20,800 bases of DNA, from IMG/VR virus record IMGVR_UViG_3300023179_000607, positions 1-20,800 of that record; one strand, given 5' to 3'. This DNA is from a virus. The notes beneath the pieces are model-generated. The model saw only the letters and a program-made list of their open reading frames with translations. It ran no database searches and had not been told where the DNA came from. A program made the position numbers and the translations under genes. Of the stretch, positions 6,910-15,438 are shown one piece after another. The stretch's first letter is position 1. Every line of letters starts with the position of its first letter.

Positions 6910-8028
6910 TTAAGCACGTTTAATTGTTCTTGAAAGTGCTTGCGCATAAGCTGCGACTATACCTGTCGATTCAACTAAAGTATTCTCTGTTACATCTGAT
7001 GTATCTTCAACTAAAGTCTGACTTGTTGTAGCTTCAGTTATTGTAGCTTTGCTTTTTGGAAAATAATTTTCCTTGATCACGCGGACTTTTTCGCTATAAA
7101 TGTCTACATCATCAAAGGCAATGCCTTCTACTAACTTATGCAATTTAGCTGTTTCTGTATCAGCCAAATCTTTTGACAAATCTTCTAAAATAGATTTTCG
7201 AGTTAACTTAATAAGCTCAGAACTCAATTCTACATTGGTATTAATAGCTTCATCAAGTTTTTGTTCTAAATCTTCGGCTTTAGCTTGTAACTCACCAATA
7301 ACATCATATTTCTCTTCAGGAACATCTACGTAATGTTCTTTAAATAAATTTTTAAGTCCACTAATAAAATCTTCAGCTATCTCTGTGCGAAGACCAGATT
7401 CTATAGCCAATTCATTACTTTCCATCCATTGTTCAACAACATAGTTAAGATATGAATCAATTTTATCAACCATACCTTCTCTTAGTTCAGCAAAATCTTC
7501 TTCATATTTAGATTCTAATTGTTCGGCAATCCTTTCCATCTCATGATTTACTCGGGCAATAACTGCAGCCTCAAAAATTGCAGTAGCTTTAGATTTAAAT
7601 TCTTCAGAAAGATCTTCACCAAAAATTGGGGATAAATCTATAGATTCAATTTCTACATCATCGGAATCTTCTTCTTCTTCCATCATAGATTGGTTACCTG
7701 TTGGATTTTTGCCAGTAGCTGATGCAGTCAAATCTTTAACTGTATTAAAATTTGTCGCTTGGCCTGGGCCCTTGCCTTGGGGCGGAGTAGCTTTAGGAGT
7801 AGTAGCAGTTACTTGTGCTACTTGATTTTCATCTTTTTCGCCTTCTCTTGTTTCAAATGAAGCCTTCTCTGACGAACCCTGCATTGGCTGAGAAACATCC
7901 CCTGGATTAGCAGGACTCAAGGTCGAATCCTTTTTAACGGTATCTGCGCCCATTTTATCAGTTTCGTTAAAAGTTGCTTTAGCTTCTACACGCTCAAGCA
8001 ATTCTTTGATTTTACTTTCTACTGACAT
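6910..8028 (-). CDS. 22: Prohead scaffold (assembly core) protein gp22
   Basis: gp22 forms the internal core on which the capsid assembles and is later degraded by the gp21 protease. This 372-residue protein is longer than T4 gp22 (269). Residues ~25-115 are low-complexity and rich in Pro, Gln, Thr and Gly. An acidic patch (MEEEEDSDDVEIESIDLSP) follows, then a long, highly charged helical or coiled-coil stretch (about 150-320) rich in Glu and Lys. The C-terminus ends in AYAQALSRTIKRA, resembling the end of other gp22 proteins. Assignment rests on this composition and on the place between gp21 and gp23. TAGGAGA is a strong ribosome site, and the gene has its own late promoter. Confidence 0.9.
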   Translation of the reverse strand: MSVESKIKELLERVEAKATFNETDKMGADTVKKDSTLSPANPGDVSQPMQGSSEKASFETREGEKDENQVAQVTATTPKATPPQGKGPGQATNFNTVKDLTASATGKNPTGNQSMMEEEEDSDDVEIESIDLSPIFGEDLSEEFKSKATAIFEAAVIARVNHEMERIAEQLESKYEEDFAELREGMVDKIDSYLNYVVEQWMESNELAIESGLRTEIAEDFISGLKNLFKEHYVDVPEEKYDVIGELQAKAEDLEQKLDEAINTNVELSSELIKLTRKSILEDLSKDLADTETAKLHKLVEGIAFDDVDIYSEKVRVIKENYFPKSKATITEATTSQTLVEDTSDVTENTLVESTGIVAAYAQALSRTIKRA

Positions 8029-8059
8029 TTATTGTCTCCTAAATGGAAATTTACTCAAT

Positions 8060-8067
8060 TATTTATA
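8060..8067 (-). promoter_or_regulatory. T4-type late promoter for gp22 and gp23
   Basis: An exact TATAAATA on the minus strand begins one base past the gp21 stop codon and lies 32 bases before the gp22 ATG. It allows more transcript for scaffold and capsid protein than for the upstream protease. Confidence 0.75.
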
Positions 8068-8068
8068 A

Positions 8069-8719
8069 TTATGGTTGCCTAGACAACATATGAACAAATT
8101 TTTCAAAGATTTCAATCTTTACTCGATCTAAATCTTTTCGTTTTGTTTCTTTTATTTGTTTTTTGGTTTCTTCTATTTGTCTAGATTTCCATACGCCATT
8201 TTCGCAAATCCAATCTACGTTCTCCATTATACCTTGAACAAAAGCTTCGGGGGCAGAAGGATCAGCTACTATATCTACGGTAGCTAAATGAAAATCATCT
8301 TGAACTTCCATGACACCATTTTTTTCTTTTAAAGAACCTAAACCTCTAGATGAAACACCAAGCATTACGCCTTCTTCTATAAAATTTTTAGCAATCTTGC
8401 CCATTGGTGTTTCTAAAATTTTAGCTTTACCAATAACGTTAGTACCATCAAATTTTAATTCACTTATCAAATGTGACACTGTGTTAAGATTAATTGTTGG
8501 ATTAGAAGGATGTCCAAGTTCACCAAGTGAGCGTTTTTGGTCTATAAGGCCTTGATATCTTTGTACTTCTTTTTCCATTACAGGCATTGGATAAATTCTT
8601 CCATTGCGATTTTGCTTATTTGCCTGCATAAAGATACCTTCTATGAAGACATTCTTTTTACCATTTGACTCTTCTGTCAAATAATTTAAATCCTGGGTGA
8701 CTTCAGTAATTAGTTTCAT
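8069..8719 (-). CDS. 21: Prohead maturation protease gp21
   Basis: gp21 cleaves capsid and core proteins when the prohead matures. The 216 residues match T4 gp21 in length (212). The serine-protease motifs of the herpes/T4 prohead protease clan are present: His70 in LGELGHPSNP and the serine pair 123-124 in LGVSSRGLG, with TVDIVADPSAPEAF (about 148-160) closing the core. The N-terminal strand (NVFIEGIFMQANKQNRNGR) is also typical. The basic tail after residue ~175 (KSRQIEETKKQIKETKRK) may be trimmed during activation, by inference. The start lies one base past the stop of the preceding gene and has only a weak, A-rich ribosome site, which suggests coupling and modest expression. Confidence 0.93.
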   Translation of the reverse strand: MKLITEVTQDLNYLTEESNGKKNVFIEGIFMQANKQNRNGRIYPMPVMEKEVQRYQGLIDQKRSLGELGHPSNPTINLNTVSHLISELKFDGTNVIGKAKILETPMGKIAKNFIEEGVMLGVSSRGLGSLKEKNGVMEVQDDFHLATVDIVADPSAPEAFVQGIMENVDWICENGVWKSRQIEETKKQIKETKRKDLDRVKIEIFEKFVHMLSRQP

Positions 8720-8720
8720 T

Positions 8721-9125
8721 TTATCTTTTCTGGTAATCTTTAAGTTCTTGGTTATTAGTTTCTTTAAATCCTTGTTTTGTTAATCCTAGATATAAAGTAG
8801 AGGATACTGGCAATGTAACTTTTATATTAGATCCTGCAGATTCATTATCTACGAAACCGAATTGTTGGGAAAATGACCAGTTATCGTTTCCAAATAACTG
8901 CATTACAGTATTAGCATCTCTCGCAATAGTAATAGGTGTGGAGGCGTTACTGTTTGAAAAGACTACTGAATTAATAGTTACTCTTACAGTATTGGCAACA
9001 TCAGTAACAGTTTCGTCAGATAACTTTAGATCAGCAACTAAATCAACGTTAGCAGTACCATCACCAACAAACTTTACAATAGCTTGTTGGCGTACTTTTT
9101 TTATTATAAATTTAGTAATTGCCAT
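8721..9125 (-). CDS. Uncharacterised protein in the prohead cluster, possibly structural
   Basis: I do not recognise a named family. The 134-residue protein appears to be almost all beta strand: ITKFIIKKVRQQAIVKFVG, then repeated alternating hydrophobic segments and a NDNWSFSQQFGF motif near residues 75-86, ending in TLYLGLTKQGFKE. It has no signal peptide or membrane segment. It stands between the small core genes and the gp21 protease, where T4 has only core genes. A beta-rich capsid decoration or core-associated protein is the most reasonable guess. Its start is two bases past the previous stop, with a GAGG-type ribosome site. Confidence 0.7.
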   Translation of the reverse strand: MAITKFIIKKVRQQAIVKFVGDGTANVDLVADLKLSDETVTDVANTVRVTINSVVFSNSNASTPITIARDANTVMQLFGNDNWSFSQQFGFVDNESAGSNIKVTLPVSSTLYLGLTKQGFKETNNQELKDYQKR

Positions 9126-9127
9126 TC

Positions 9128-9319
9128 CTATACCTCATTATTCTTTCGCATAATAGCATACTTGGCACCTAAAGCCATACGAATTCTTTCTTTTTTACTT
9201 TTTCCAGCAAATTTAGGATTATCGCTATGTACAAAATCACTTATCCACTTGCTTGTAGAATCAGAAGCTTTAAGTTTTTCTAGTAAAGCTTCTTCTCTTA
9301 AAAAAGAAAAGTTTTTCAT
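9128..9319 (-). CDS. Small basic phage protein in the position of T4 gp68, function unknown
   Basis: This 63-residue protein carries the motif WISDFVHSDNPKFAGKSKKE followed by RIRMALGAKY. I have seen related short motifs in small proteins of many marine phages, so it is likely a real conserved family. Its location directly after the gp67-like gene matches T4 gene 68 (prohead core), but it is less than half the length of T4 gp68 and I see no direct similarity, so the function is not assigned. Its ATG overlaps the stop of the previous gene (ATGA). Confidence 0.7.
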   Translation of the reverse strand: MKNFSFLREEALLEKLKASDSTSKWISDFVHSDNPKFAGKSKKERIRMALGAKYAIMRKNNEV

Positions 9320-9489
9320 TCTGTTTCCTGTTTACCTGTATAAAGATTACTAGCTAAATCTTGTCTTTTATTATCTAAAGCATCACTAATTTTTACTGCC
9401 ATTAAAGAATTAAATTTTTCCATAGCATCTGATGCTTTATCAGTTAAAATATCATTTACCATATGTTTAATTACTTCAGATTGTTCCAT
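9316..9489 (-). CDS. 67: gp67-like prohead core protein (57 residues)
   Basis: This short gene lies between the portal gene and the 63-residue gene. The product contains AMEKFNSLMAVKISDALDNK followed by RQDLASNLY. This lines up with the core of T4 gp67 as I recall it (ARKLFAEAMAARTIDLIKEE, then KIAIARNFL). T4 gp67 is an internal core protein needed for correct head shape. The position after gp20 is the same as in T4. The protein is shorter than T4 gp67 (about 80 residues) and lacks the long acidic Glu/Asp tail. TAGGA ahead of the ATG overlaps the gp20 stop, and its own stop overlaps the next start as ATGA, so it is embedded in a coupled operon. Confidence 0.75.
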   Translation of the reverse strand: MEQSEVIKHMVNDILTDKASDAMEKFNSLMAVKISDALDNKRQDLASNLYTGKQETE

Positions 9490-9498
9490 ATTATATTC

Positions 9499-11022
9499 CT
9501 ATTGTTGAGTCGCAGTATTATTTATTGTTTGAGATGAGGATGTTTCTGATTGTATTTCTCCCTCAATTCTTCGTATATCATCATCATTCATTTTTAATAT
9601 ATTTTTCATAACAAATAATTTACTAAAATAAGTACCAACAAAGGGTGTTACCTGATTTAAAATATCCATTCTATTACGAAGATTTTCTGCTTCCTTCATT
9701 TCATAGAAATATTGATCCTGCGCATATTTTACTTGAAGTTTTTCACTTATAACATTCCAATCCGCATCAGTGATAACACCTTTAAGAATCAAATTAGTTT
9801 TTAAAACATCTAAAAATAATTCATTAAATTTTTTACGTAATCTTGAAACAAATTTAGCAAATTTTAATTCATCTCTAGTAATTTCTTCGGCTCTACCAAA
9901 TTGAAAACCATTTTGAGGTTGCATTCTAGATACTGGCACATTTAACGATTGATATACCTTTTGTTGAAAATAATTTATATCTTCAATTTGTCCTAAATTT
10001 TCTCCGCCAGGCAAAGTTGTAATTTCTGTTCCTCTGCCCCCCTCTCTACGAGGAAGCCAAAAATCCTCAAGCATTGATAAAAATTTTCTATCATCTCTTA
10101 TTTCACCAGTATTGGAATCATACACAATTTTATTTCTATATCTGGCCATCACATCTTTAAGATATTGCTCGGCCTTTATTTTAGGTAAATTGCCAACATC
10201 TATATAAAATATTCTTCTTTCTGGTGCTCTCGAAATTCTGTAAATAACTAGAGCATCTTCCATCATTTTAAGTTGATTAATGGGTTTCACAGCTTTATGC
10301 ATGTAACCTAAAACTACATTCTTTTCTAAATCCATTAATCCAGAAGGTACAAAAGTAATAGAATCTAAAGATAATTTTATTACTTGATTGGATACAGACG
10401 CCATAGAATATTGAGGATTATAATTTATACCTTTATCATTGTAGATAAAAAATTCCTCAATTTTCTTTATTAAATCTACGCCTGTTTTTTGATCCTTTTG
10501 TTTATCTATTTTTCTAATTTTTCTTATTTTCCTAGGATCAATATTTCTTAATTCTAAAATACCTCGTTTTGGATTCGTAATATCAATAACTTTTTGAAAA
10601 TATATTCTTCCATCAATATACCATTGCCTAAACCAATCATAACCTTTATAATTAAAGTTTAGTAATCTAAGTACTTCTTGAAATTCTATTTTAATAGAAT
10701 CTTTTATATTTTCAGGCAAGTCTGAATTATCTAAATTAATTGTTACAGGATCTTCGTTATCTGTGGCAGCTATTGCCTCAGTTACTATTTCGTCAACTGC
10801 AGTTGAAGCATCAGCATACAAAGCTGCTTCTCTATATCTTGTAATAAGCTCTGCCTCAGATTTAGAGGATGCATCTAAATCTACGTATGTACCATAATAC
10901 CCTGCACCTGATACTGTTGCAGCTCCATCCTCAGATTCGGGATTTATAAAGGATTGAGCTTTTGTTCCTAAATCGTTTACTTCATTACGAGAAATTGTAA
11001 AACCAAATAACGAAAGTGCCAT
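9499..11022 (-). CDS. 20: Portal vertex protein gp20
   Basis: gp20 forms the dodecameric portal through which DNA enters and leaves the head and on which the prohead nucleates. The 507 residues are close to T4 (524). Typical segments are YREAALYADASTAVDEIVTE near 63-82, GRIYFQKVIDITNPKRGILE, ISRAPERRIFYIDVGNLPK in the middle, LPRREGGRGTEITTLPGG, and the C-terminal MQPQNGFQFGRAEEITRDEL. The last ~30 residues are Ser/Thr/Gln-rich and likely disordered. It begins six bases after gp19 with a weak GGAA-type ribosome site. No late promoter precedes it directly, so it should be read from the gp18 promoter. Confidence 0.95.
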   Translation of the reverse strand: MALSLFGFTISRNEVNDLGTKAQSFINPESEDGAATVSGAGYYGTYVDLDASSKSEAELITRYREAALYADASTAVDEIVTEAIAATDNEDPVTINLDNSDLPENIKDSIKIEFQEVLRLLNFNYKGYDWFRQWYIDGRIYFQKVIDITNPKRGILELRNIDPRKIRKIRKIDKQKDQKTGVDLIKKIEEFFIYNDKGINYNPQYSMASVSNQVIKLSLDSITFVPSGLMDLEKNVVLGYMHKAVKPINQLKMMEDALVIYRISRAPERRIFYIDVGNLPKIKAEQYLKDVMARYRNKIVYDSNTGEIRDDRKFLSMLEDFWLPRREGGRGTEITTLPGGENLGQIEDINYFQQKVYQSLNVPVSRMQPQNGFQFGRAEEITRDELKFAKFVSRLRKKFNELFLDVLKTNLILKGVITDADWNVISEKLQVKYAQDQYFYEMKEAENLRNRMDILNQVTPFVGTYFSKLFVMKNILKMNDDDIRRIEGEIQSETSSSQTINNTATQQ

Positions 11023-11028
11023 ATTTTA

Positions 11029-11610
11029 TTATGTTCCAAAAGGTGTAGTGGCAATATCAATTATAGAATTTAATGGATTTGCGGATACTGTAAAAGTTTG
11101 ATATTCAAACGTCACTGTAAATTCAGAAATAGTATCGTTGGCTCCAAAATTTAATCCAACAGGACTTAAAATTGTTGGAAATGCCCCTTGAAGTATATAC
11201 TGTTTAAGAACATTGCCATTTCTATCTAGTTGATAAACAAACATATCTCTTTGGTATTCTGCAGGATTCAATTTACCAGTTTTATTAATAAGATTATCCA
11301 TTCCATTTATCCATTGCTCAATAGCACTTCGAATAGAAAAATCAGAATCATTTATAACATTTATAGTAAATCCGGCAAAAGTTCTATCACCTGAAAGTTT
11401 AACATCTCTACCTCTATAAAATACATTTACTAGTCCCATTGTTTGCCCGGGAAGTTCTGCTGCTGTAACAAGAAAGGGAGCTCTAGCTACTGCTGCAGCT
11501 GCCCCCGTAACATACGTAGGGAAACTTAGCTGAACTGCGAATTGATTTGGTCTAGCGCCCCCATTAGTAAGCGCAGACTTAAATCTATCTACATTAAATG
11601 CGGTTGTCAT
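11029..11610 (-). CDS. 19: Tail tube protein gp19
   Basis: gp19 polymerises into the rigid inner tail tube. The 193 residues are slightly longer than T4 gp19 (163). Visible features are NVDRFKSALTNGGARPNQFA at the start, AAELPGQTMG near residue 50, FYRGRDVKLSGDRTFAGFTI, the Trp in IEQWINGMDN, and a final strand block ISEFTVTFEYQTFTV. GGGAG precedes the ATG. It follows the sheath gene by 16 bases, as in T4, and so is made from the same transcript. Confidence 0.94.
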   Translation of the reverse strand: MTTAFNVDRFKSALTNGGARPNQFAVQLSFPTYVTGAAAAVARAPFLVTAAELPGQTMGLVNVFYRGRDVKLSGDRTFAGFTINVINDSDFSIRSAIEQWINGMDNLINKTGKLNPAEYQRDMFVYQLDRNGNVLKQYILQGAFPTILSPVGLNFGANDTISEFTVTFEYQTFTVSANPLNSIIDIATTPFGT

Positions 11611-11626
11611 CCATTACTCCCTTAAT

Positions 11627-13279
11627 TTATGCGCCTATTTCTTCAAAAGAAATTCCTGATCTAGTAGCAATAAAATTCAATTGAACAAAATTAATTGATC
11701 TTGCAGGTTTAATATAGATATCTGCTACAAATTCGTTTCGATCTATTACCTCACCCGTATTGTTAGTTTCATCACAAACTACTCTAAAGTCAGTAATACC
11801 TCGGCGACCTTGTACATCTCTTAAATAAGGTTCAACTAGATTTCTGAATTGTGCTCTAGTAAAAGCATCATTAAATTCGAACAATTGAAATTTAGCTGCT
11901 GTTGCTATTGCTTTTTCCAACACAATAAACAATCTACGGACGTTAATTCTATCAAAAGCGCTTGGTCTTGCTAATAAAGTTTTGTCGCCAAATAATACAG
12001 TTCCTTGTCCAGGAAAAGTTACTACAGGATTTACACCTGCTCTATATAAGGTATCTCTGTCAGATTTAGAGGGCGAATATGCTAGTTTTACAACATTCTT
12101 TATTTGCCCTCTATTAAATCCTGCAGGGGAAAACCAAGGATCAGCAACAAAATCTGATCTTGCAGTTAATCCTGCTATATCTCCGTTTAATGGTATCCAA
12201 CGATAGACATCATTATATCTATCATACTGATATTTGTAACCAGAATCCAAAACTGCATAAGATGAACTTGGTAGACTATTTCTAAAATTTACTACATTGG
12301 TGACAGCTGTGGTATTATTAACAGTATCTACAAAACCAGGAGACGAAAAAACCATACAATCTTTTCTTACTTCTGCAACATTATTAATTACAAATGAAAT
12401 ATTGGCTGCATCAAGATCTCCAGTTGGTATTAAATTTACATCATACAATTCATCATTAGATAAAACTGTATATCCATTTAAAATAGCAGCAATATTGGAT
12501 GAAAAATCAGATCCCCCATTTAATGTCATAGTAATATTAGTTGCTAAATTGGCAAATGTAGTACCTGCAGAAACATTTCCCCAATTATTTGTGTTGGCTG
12601 TATGATTAGCCCATCTTATATAATTAGATGTATTATTAATGACTGTTTTGTAATAATTTGAAGATCCATCCAATGCTTTAGCATCAGATGCTTTAGATAA
12701 AAATGAAAATTTTTCTAAAACAGTATCGGCCGCACCAGTCCAAGTACCATTTGAATCTAATACTATAATATGTAATTCATCATACTTGCCGCCTAAAATG
12801 TTTGTATAACTAGATGTATTGGGCGATGTTGAACTAAACTGAGTTTTGTATGCCCACGCAACAAAAGTATTAGCATCTGCCATAGATACTTTTATAGAAT
12901 TACCAAGTACTCCCGGATATCTTGCTACCCATTCACCTGCATTAGTAAAGGAAACTGTATCATAATGATCATCATTTCTTACTAGGACTGCTGAATTTGA
13001 TGCTGCGTTTTTACTACTACCATTTATTGCTCTTATTACTTTTAAATTATTACCATAAGATAAAAAATTAGCAGCAGTAAAAAAAGAAATATACGTATTT
13101 GTGGTTGGTTTACCAAAAACCGAAACTAGTGTTTTTTCTGAATCTATTTGAGTTACCTGATCAACAGGACCCCATTGGAAATTCCCTACAAATCCACCGG
13201 CAGTTGTGGAAACGCTTGGAACACTAAGTGTGTCATCTCTTTCAGTTACTAAAACACCCGGTGAAAGCTGAAATGCCAT
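11627..13279 (-). CDS. 18: Tail sheath protein gp18
   Basis: gp18 forms the contractile sheath around the tail tube. This 550-residue version is shorter than T4 gp18 (659), as is common in marine relatives. The start LSPGVLVTERDDT, followed by GGFVGNFQWGPVDQVTQI and VSVFGKPTT, is the usual sheath N-terminus. The C-terminal conserved domain carries RLFIVLEKAIATAAKFQLFE, NDAFTRAQFRNLVEPYLRD, QGRRGITDFRVVCDE and the closing VQLNFIATRSGISFEEI. The Asn/Ser/Thr-rich middle (about 100-330) is the variable surface domain. It has a strong AGGAGA ribosome site and its own late promoter, giving a ~46-base leader. Confidence 0.96.
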   Translation of the reverse strand: MAFQLSPGVLVTERDDTLSVPSVSTTAGGFVGNFQWGPVDQVTQIDSEKTLVSVFGKPTTNTYISFFTAANFLSYGNNLKVIRAINGSSKNAASNSAVLVRNDDHYDTVSFTNAGEWVARYPGVLGNSIKVSMADANTFVAWAYKTQFSSTSPNTSSYTNILGGKYDELHIIVLDSNGTWTGAADTVLEKFSFLSKASDAKALDGSSNYYKTVINNTSNYIRWANHTANTNNWGNVSAGTTFANLATNITMTLNGGSDFSSNIAAILNGYTVLSNDELYDVNLIPTGDLDAANISFVINNVAEVRKDCMVFSSPGFVDTVNNTTAVTNVVNFRNSLPSSSYAVLDSGYKYQYDRYNDVYRWIPLNGDIAGLTARSDFVADPWFSPAGFNRGQIKNVVKLAYSPSKSDRDTLYRAGVNPVVTFPGQGTVLFGDKTLLARPSAFDRINVRRLFIVLEKAIATAAKFQLFEFNDAFTRAQFRNLVEPYLRDVQGRRGITDFRVVCDETNNTGEVIDRNEFVADIYIKPARSINFVQLNFIATRSGISFEEIGA

Positions 13280-13328
13280 CTTAATCTCCTAAAGATTTTT
13301 GGAAGTCGTCATGACAATTTGATTACTA

Positions 13329-13344
13329 ATTATTTATAAATAAT
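13329..13344 (-). promoter_or_regulatory. T4-type late promoter for gp18-gp19-gp20, inside a 16-bp palindrome
   Basis: The minus strand has TATAAATA at 13331-13338, 52 bases before the sheath gene. The element is part of a perfect 16-bp palindrome, so the plus strand also has TATAAATA at 13335-13342, facing into the end of gp17. The gene-oriented copy is the likely functional promoter. Confidence 0.75.
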
Positions 13345-13349
13345 GGCTT

Positions 13350-15047
13350 TTAGACATTTTCAAGCATTTTTCTTCGCATCTTTTCCATCGCTTCGGTTGG
13401 ATTCAGATTAAACCAAATATCATCATTTATTTTTTCTGGCCTTACTTCTTCAGGAATACCTGTATTAACTATACCAAACGGAGTAAGATTTTCCTCAATT
13501 TGTTTAGTCTGTTGCTCATACAAAGCTAATCTAAGATTAGAATTAGTTAATTCCTTAAAATATAATTCATTAGTTGCCCAAGAAAATATAATTAATGACA
13601 TTACTAAATCATCATGATATCCTTCATCAGCTTTGAAAGACCCCCTCTGTTCAGTAAACGTGGAAATCTCAGATATAATGTCTTTATCGGTTATTATCAA
13701 CTTTTGATTTTCTACTAAATTTTTAAACAAAGAACAGCCAAGTCTTTTAACTTGTGTAGTTGTCCTTAATCCTAGAGTTGTACCAGTGCCAAATCCTCCT
13801 GACAAAAACTGCCTAGATTTACCACTAGCTGTTGCAAAAATATTTTCATATTCTAAATCAGTATATAAAGAATCAACTACTTGTTGTCCTATATCATTAG
13901 TTTCTACTAAACAAAAAGCATCATTATAGTCTCTTGCAACTTTATATAGTATTGTTGCATATAAAATGGGACTTATTTTATTATTTCTATATTTGGCAAC
14001 TATTCTAAATGGATATTCTGTCACATCTATAACAGTAAATGCAGAATAATCGCCACCCACTCCTCTAGATGTATCAGCAGAAATAACATAAGTATGCGGT
14101 TTTCTTACTATTTCGCCTTTATCATTAAATAACCCAATAATTGGTTCCTCAATAACATCTAATCCTTCATTTTCAAAGATATAGGGCAACGGTGACATTC
14201 TTGAAATAGCATCTGGAGAAATTAGTGTATTTGATGATCCCAAAAATTTACATAGTACTTCTTGATTAAATTTTAGTTCACCCAATAATGCTTTTTGTTG
14301 GTTAGCCCATTCCTCTGTTCTGCCTGGTATTTTCCAATAAGGTACAAATAAAGATTTAAATCCATTTATATTTTGTTCGGCGTCATTCCAAAATTTCCAA
14401 AAATGATTATAACCAAAGGGAGTGGAAGTAAGAAGAATTTTTGTAGTTTCACCTGCAGAGATCGTTGGATAAACTGAAGTGAAAAATTCTTCAGCAACAT
14501 TGTTAGGAATAATTGCTGCTTCGTCAATATATAACCAATTCACAGATTTACCTCGAATACCAGACATACTAGTTGCAGCAGTAAAAATTCTTGACCCGTT
14601 TTCTAATTCTATATCACCTTTATTAAAAGTCTTTACACCTTGTTGCATCCATAAAGGCAAAGCTTCATACATTACCTGATATCTATGCAGTACCTCTCTT
14701 GCAGCTGAGGATTTATTAGCCAATATTGCAACAGTTTTTGATTCTTGAAATAAGGTATACCAAAGAATACAAGCAGCAGCAGTAATAGTTTTTCCTTGTT
14801 GTCTGCCTTCCATAAGTATAACTTTACGATTATTTAGTATTACTTCCACTTTTTCTTTTTGACAATCATAAAGTTTAAAATGCACAAGGCCATTATCTAA
14901 TGAAACAATCATACAATAAGTTTCAATAAAGTATATAGGATTTTGAGAACACTTTATTATTTCCTGTACTTGTTCTGGGGAATAGTTGATAACTGTTCCT
15001 ATCTGTTTAAGATTAGGGTTACCATTATAAGCTATTCGTTTATTCAT
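13350..15047 (-). CDS. 17: Terminase large subunit gp17 (packaging ATPase and nuclease)
   Basis: gp17 powers DNA translocation into the prohead and cuts the concatemer. The 565 residues are near the T4 length (610). ATPase motifs: Walker A GRQQGKT at 81-87, Walker B WLYIDEAA at 171-178, and the coupling segment LLTSTPFG near 205-212. The RNase H-like nuclease has its acidic residues at Asp325 (VISADTSRG), Glu382 (VETNDIG) and Asp479/480 (YHDDLVMS), the positions expected from T4. The gene overlaps gp16 by 8 bases and has no clear ribosome site, only an A-rich stretch, so it is probably coupled to gp16 translation. Confidence 0.96.
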   Translation of the reverse strand: MNKRIAYNGNPNLKQIGTVINYSPEQVQEIIKCSQNPIYFIETYCMIVSLDNGLVHFKLYDCQKEKVEVILNNRKVILMEGRQQGKTITAAACILWYTLFQESKTVAILANKSSAAREVLHRYQVMYEALPLWMQQGVKTFNKGDIELENGSRIFTAATSMSGIRGKSVNWLYIDEAAIIPNNVAEEFFTSVYPTISAGETTKILLTSTPFGYNHFWKFWNDAEQNINGFKSLFVPYWKIPGRTEEWANQQKALLGELKFNQEVLCKFLGSSNTLISPDAISRMSPLPYIFENEGLDVIEEPIIGLFNDKGEIVRKPHTYVISADTSRGVGGDYSAFTVIDVTEYPFRIVAKYRNNKISPILYATILYKVARDYNDAFCLVETNDIGQQVVDSLYTDLEYENIFATASGKSRQFLSGGFGTGTTLGLRTTTQVKRLGCSLFKNLVENQKLIITDKDIISEISTFTEQRGSFKADEGYHDDLVMSLIIFSWATNELYFKELTNSNLRLALYEQQTKQIEENLTPFGIVNTGIPEEVRPEKINDDIWFNLNPTEAMEKMRRKMLENV

Positions 15048-15438
15048 TATTTTTTTTAAGTAGTTTCATTAATTCTGCGGTAGATCCTGCAAAAACTACA
15101 TTATTTTGAGTACCTATAGAAGGTTTATCATTATCTACAGATAATTCTTTTACTTGCTTTTGTAAAACCATAAGATCTTTTGCTACATCAGACATAGTTT
15201 TTATTAATTGGCCAGCAACTTCATATGTTCTTGGATGTTCAGAATTTTTAGCCAAATTTATCATTTCATCTAGGGTATCTTCGCCCTTAAAAATTAATTT
15301 ACGCAAAGTATTTCTAGCCAATTGATAGTCATCTTCTTTATCCATTTCAATTTTAGTTGAAGGCAAAACTAAAGGCATTTCATCGCTTTTAGTTTTTTCA
15401 ATGTTAAATAATTTATTTAATTCAGGAATACTACTCAT
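15040..15438 (-). CDS. 16: Terminase small subunit gp16
   Basis: gp16 recognises DNA and regulates gp17. This 132-residue protein is a little shorter than T4 gp16 (164). It is mostly helical, with DYQLARNTLRKLIFKGEDTL and a long helix through AGQLIKTMSDVAKDLMVLQK, resembling the central coiled-coil of gp16. Assignment rests on this pattern and the position directly before gp17. Its ATG overlaps the gp15 stop in a TAATG. It ends in a run of eight A just before the gp17 start. Confidence 0.88.
   Translation of the reverse strand: MSSIPELNKLFNIEKTKSDEMPLVLPSTKIEMDKEDDYQLARNTLRKLIFKGEDTLDEMINLAKNSEHPRTYEVAGQLIKTMSDVAKDLMVLQKQVKELSVDNDKPSIGTQNNVVFAGSTAELMKLLKKNNE

Noticed and set aside
9519-9526. 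AATAAATA on the minus strand as a late promoter for the gp67-like gene
   Set aside because: It differs from the octamer in one base and lies inside gp20. One-mismatch sites are common in this AT-rich sequence, so it cannot be told from chance.
13308-13315. GTCATGAC palindrome in the gp18 leader as an operator
   Set aside because: An isolated 8-bp palindrome is expected by chance and no second copy was seen at the other late promoters.
15040-15060. Programmed frameshift at the run of eight A joining gp16 to gp17
   Set aside because: Joining the frames needs a +1 shift, not the usual -1 slip, and gp17 has its own ATG in the overlap; separate coupled translation is simpler.
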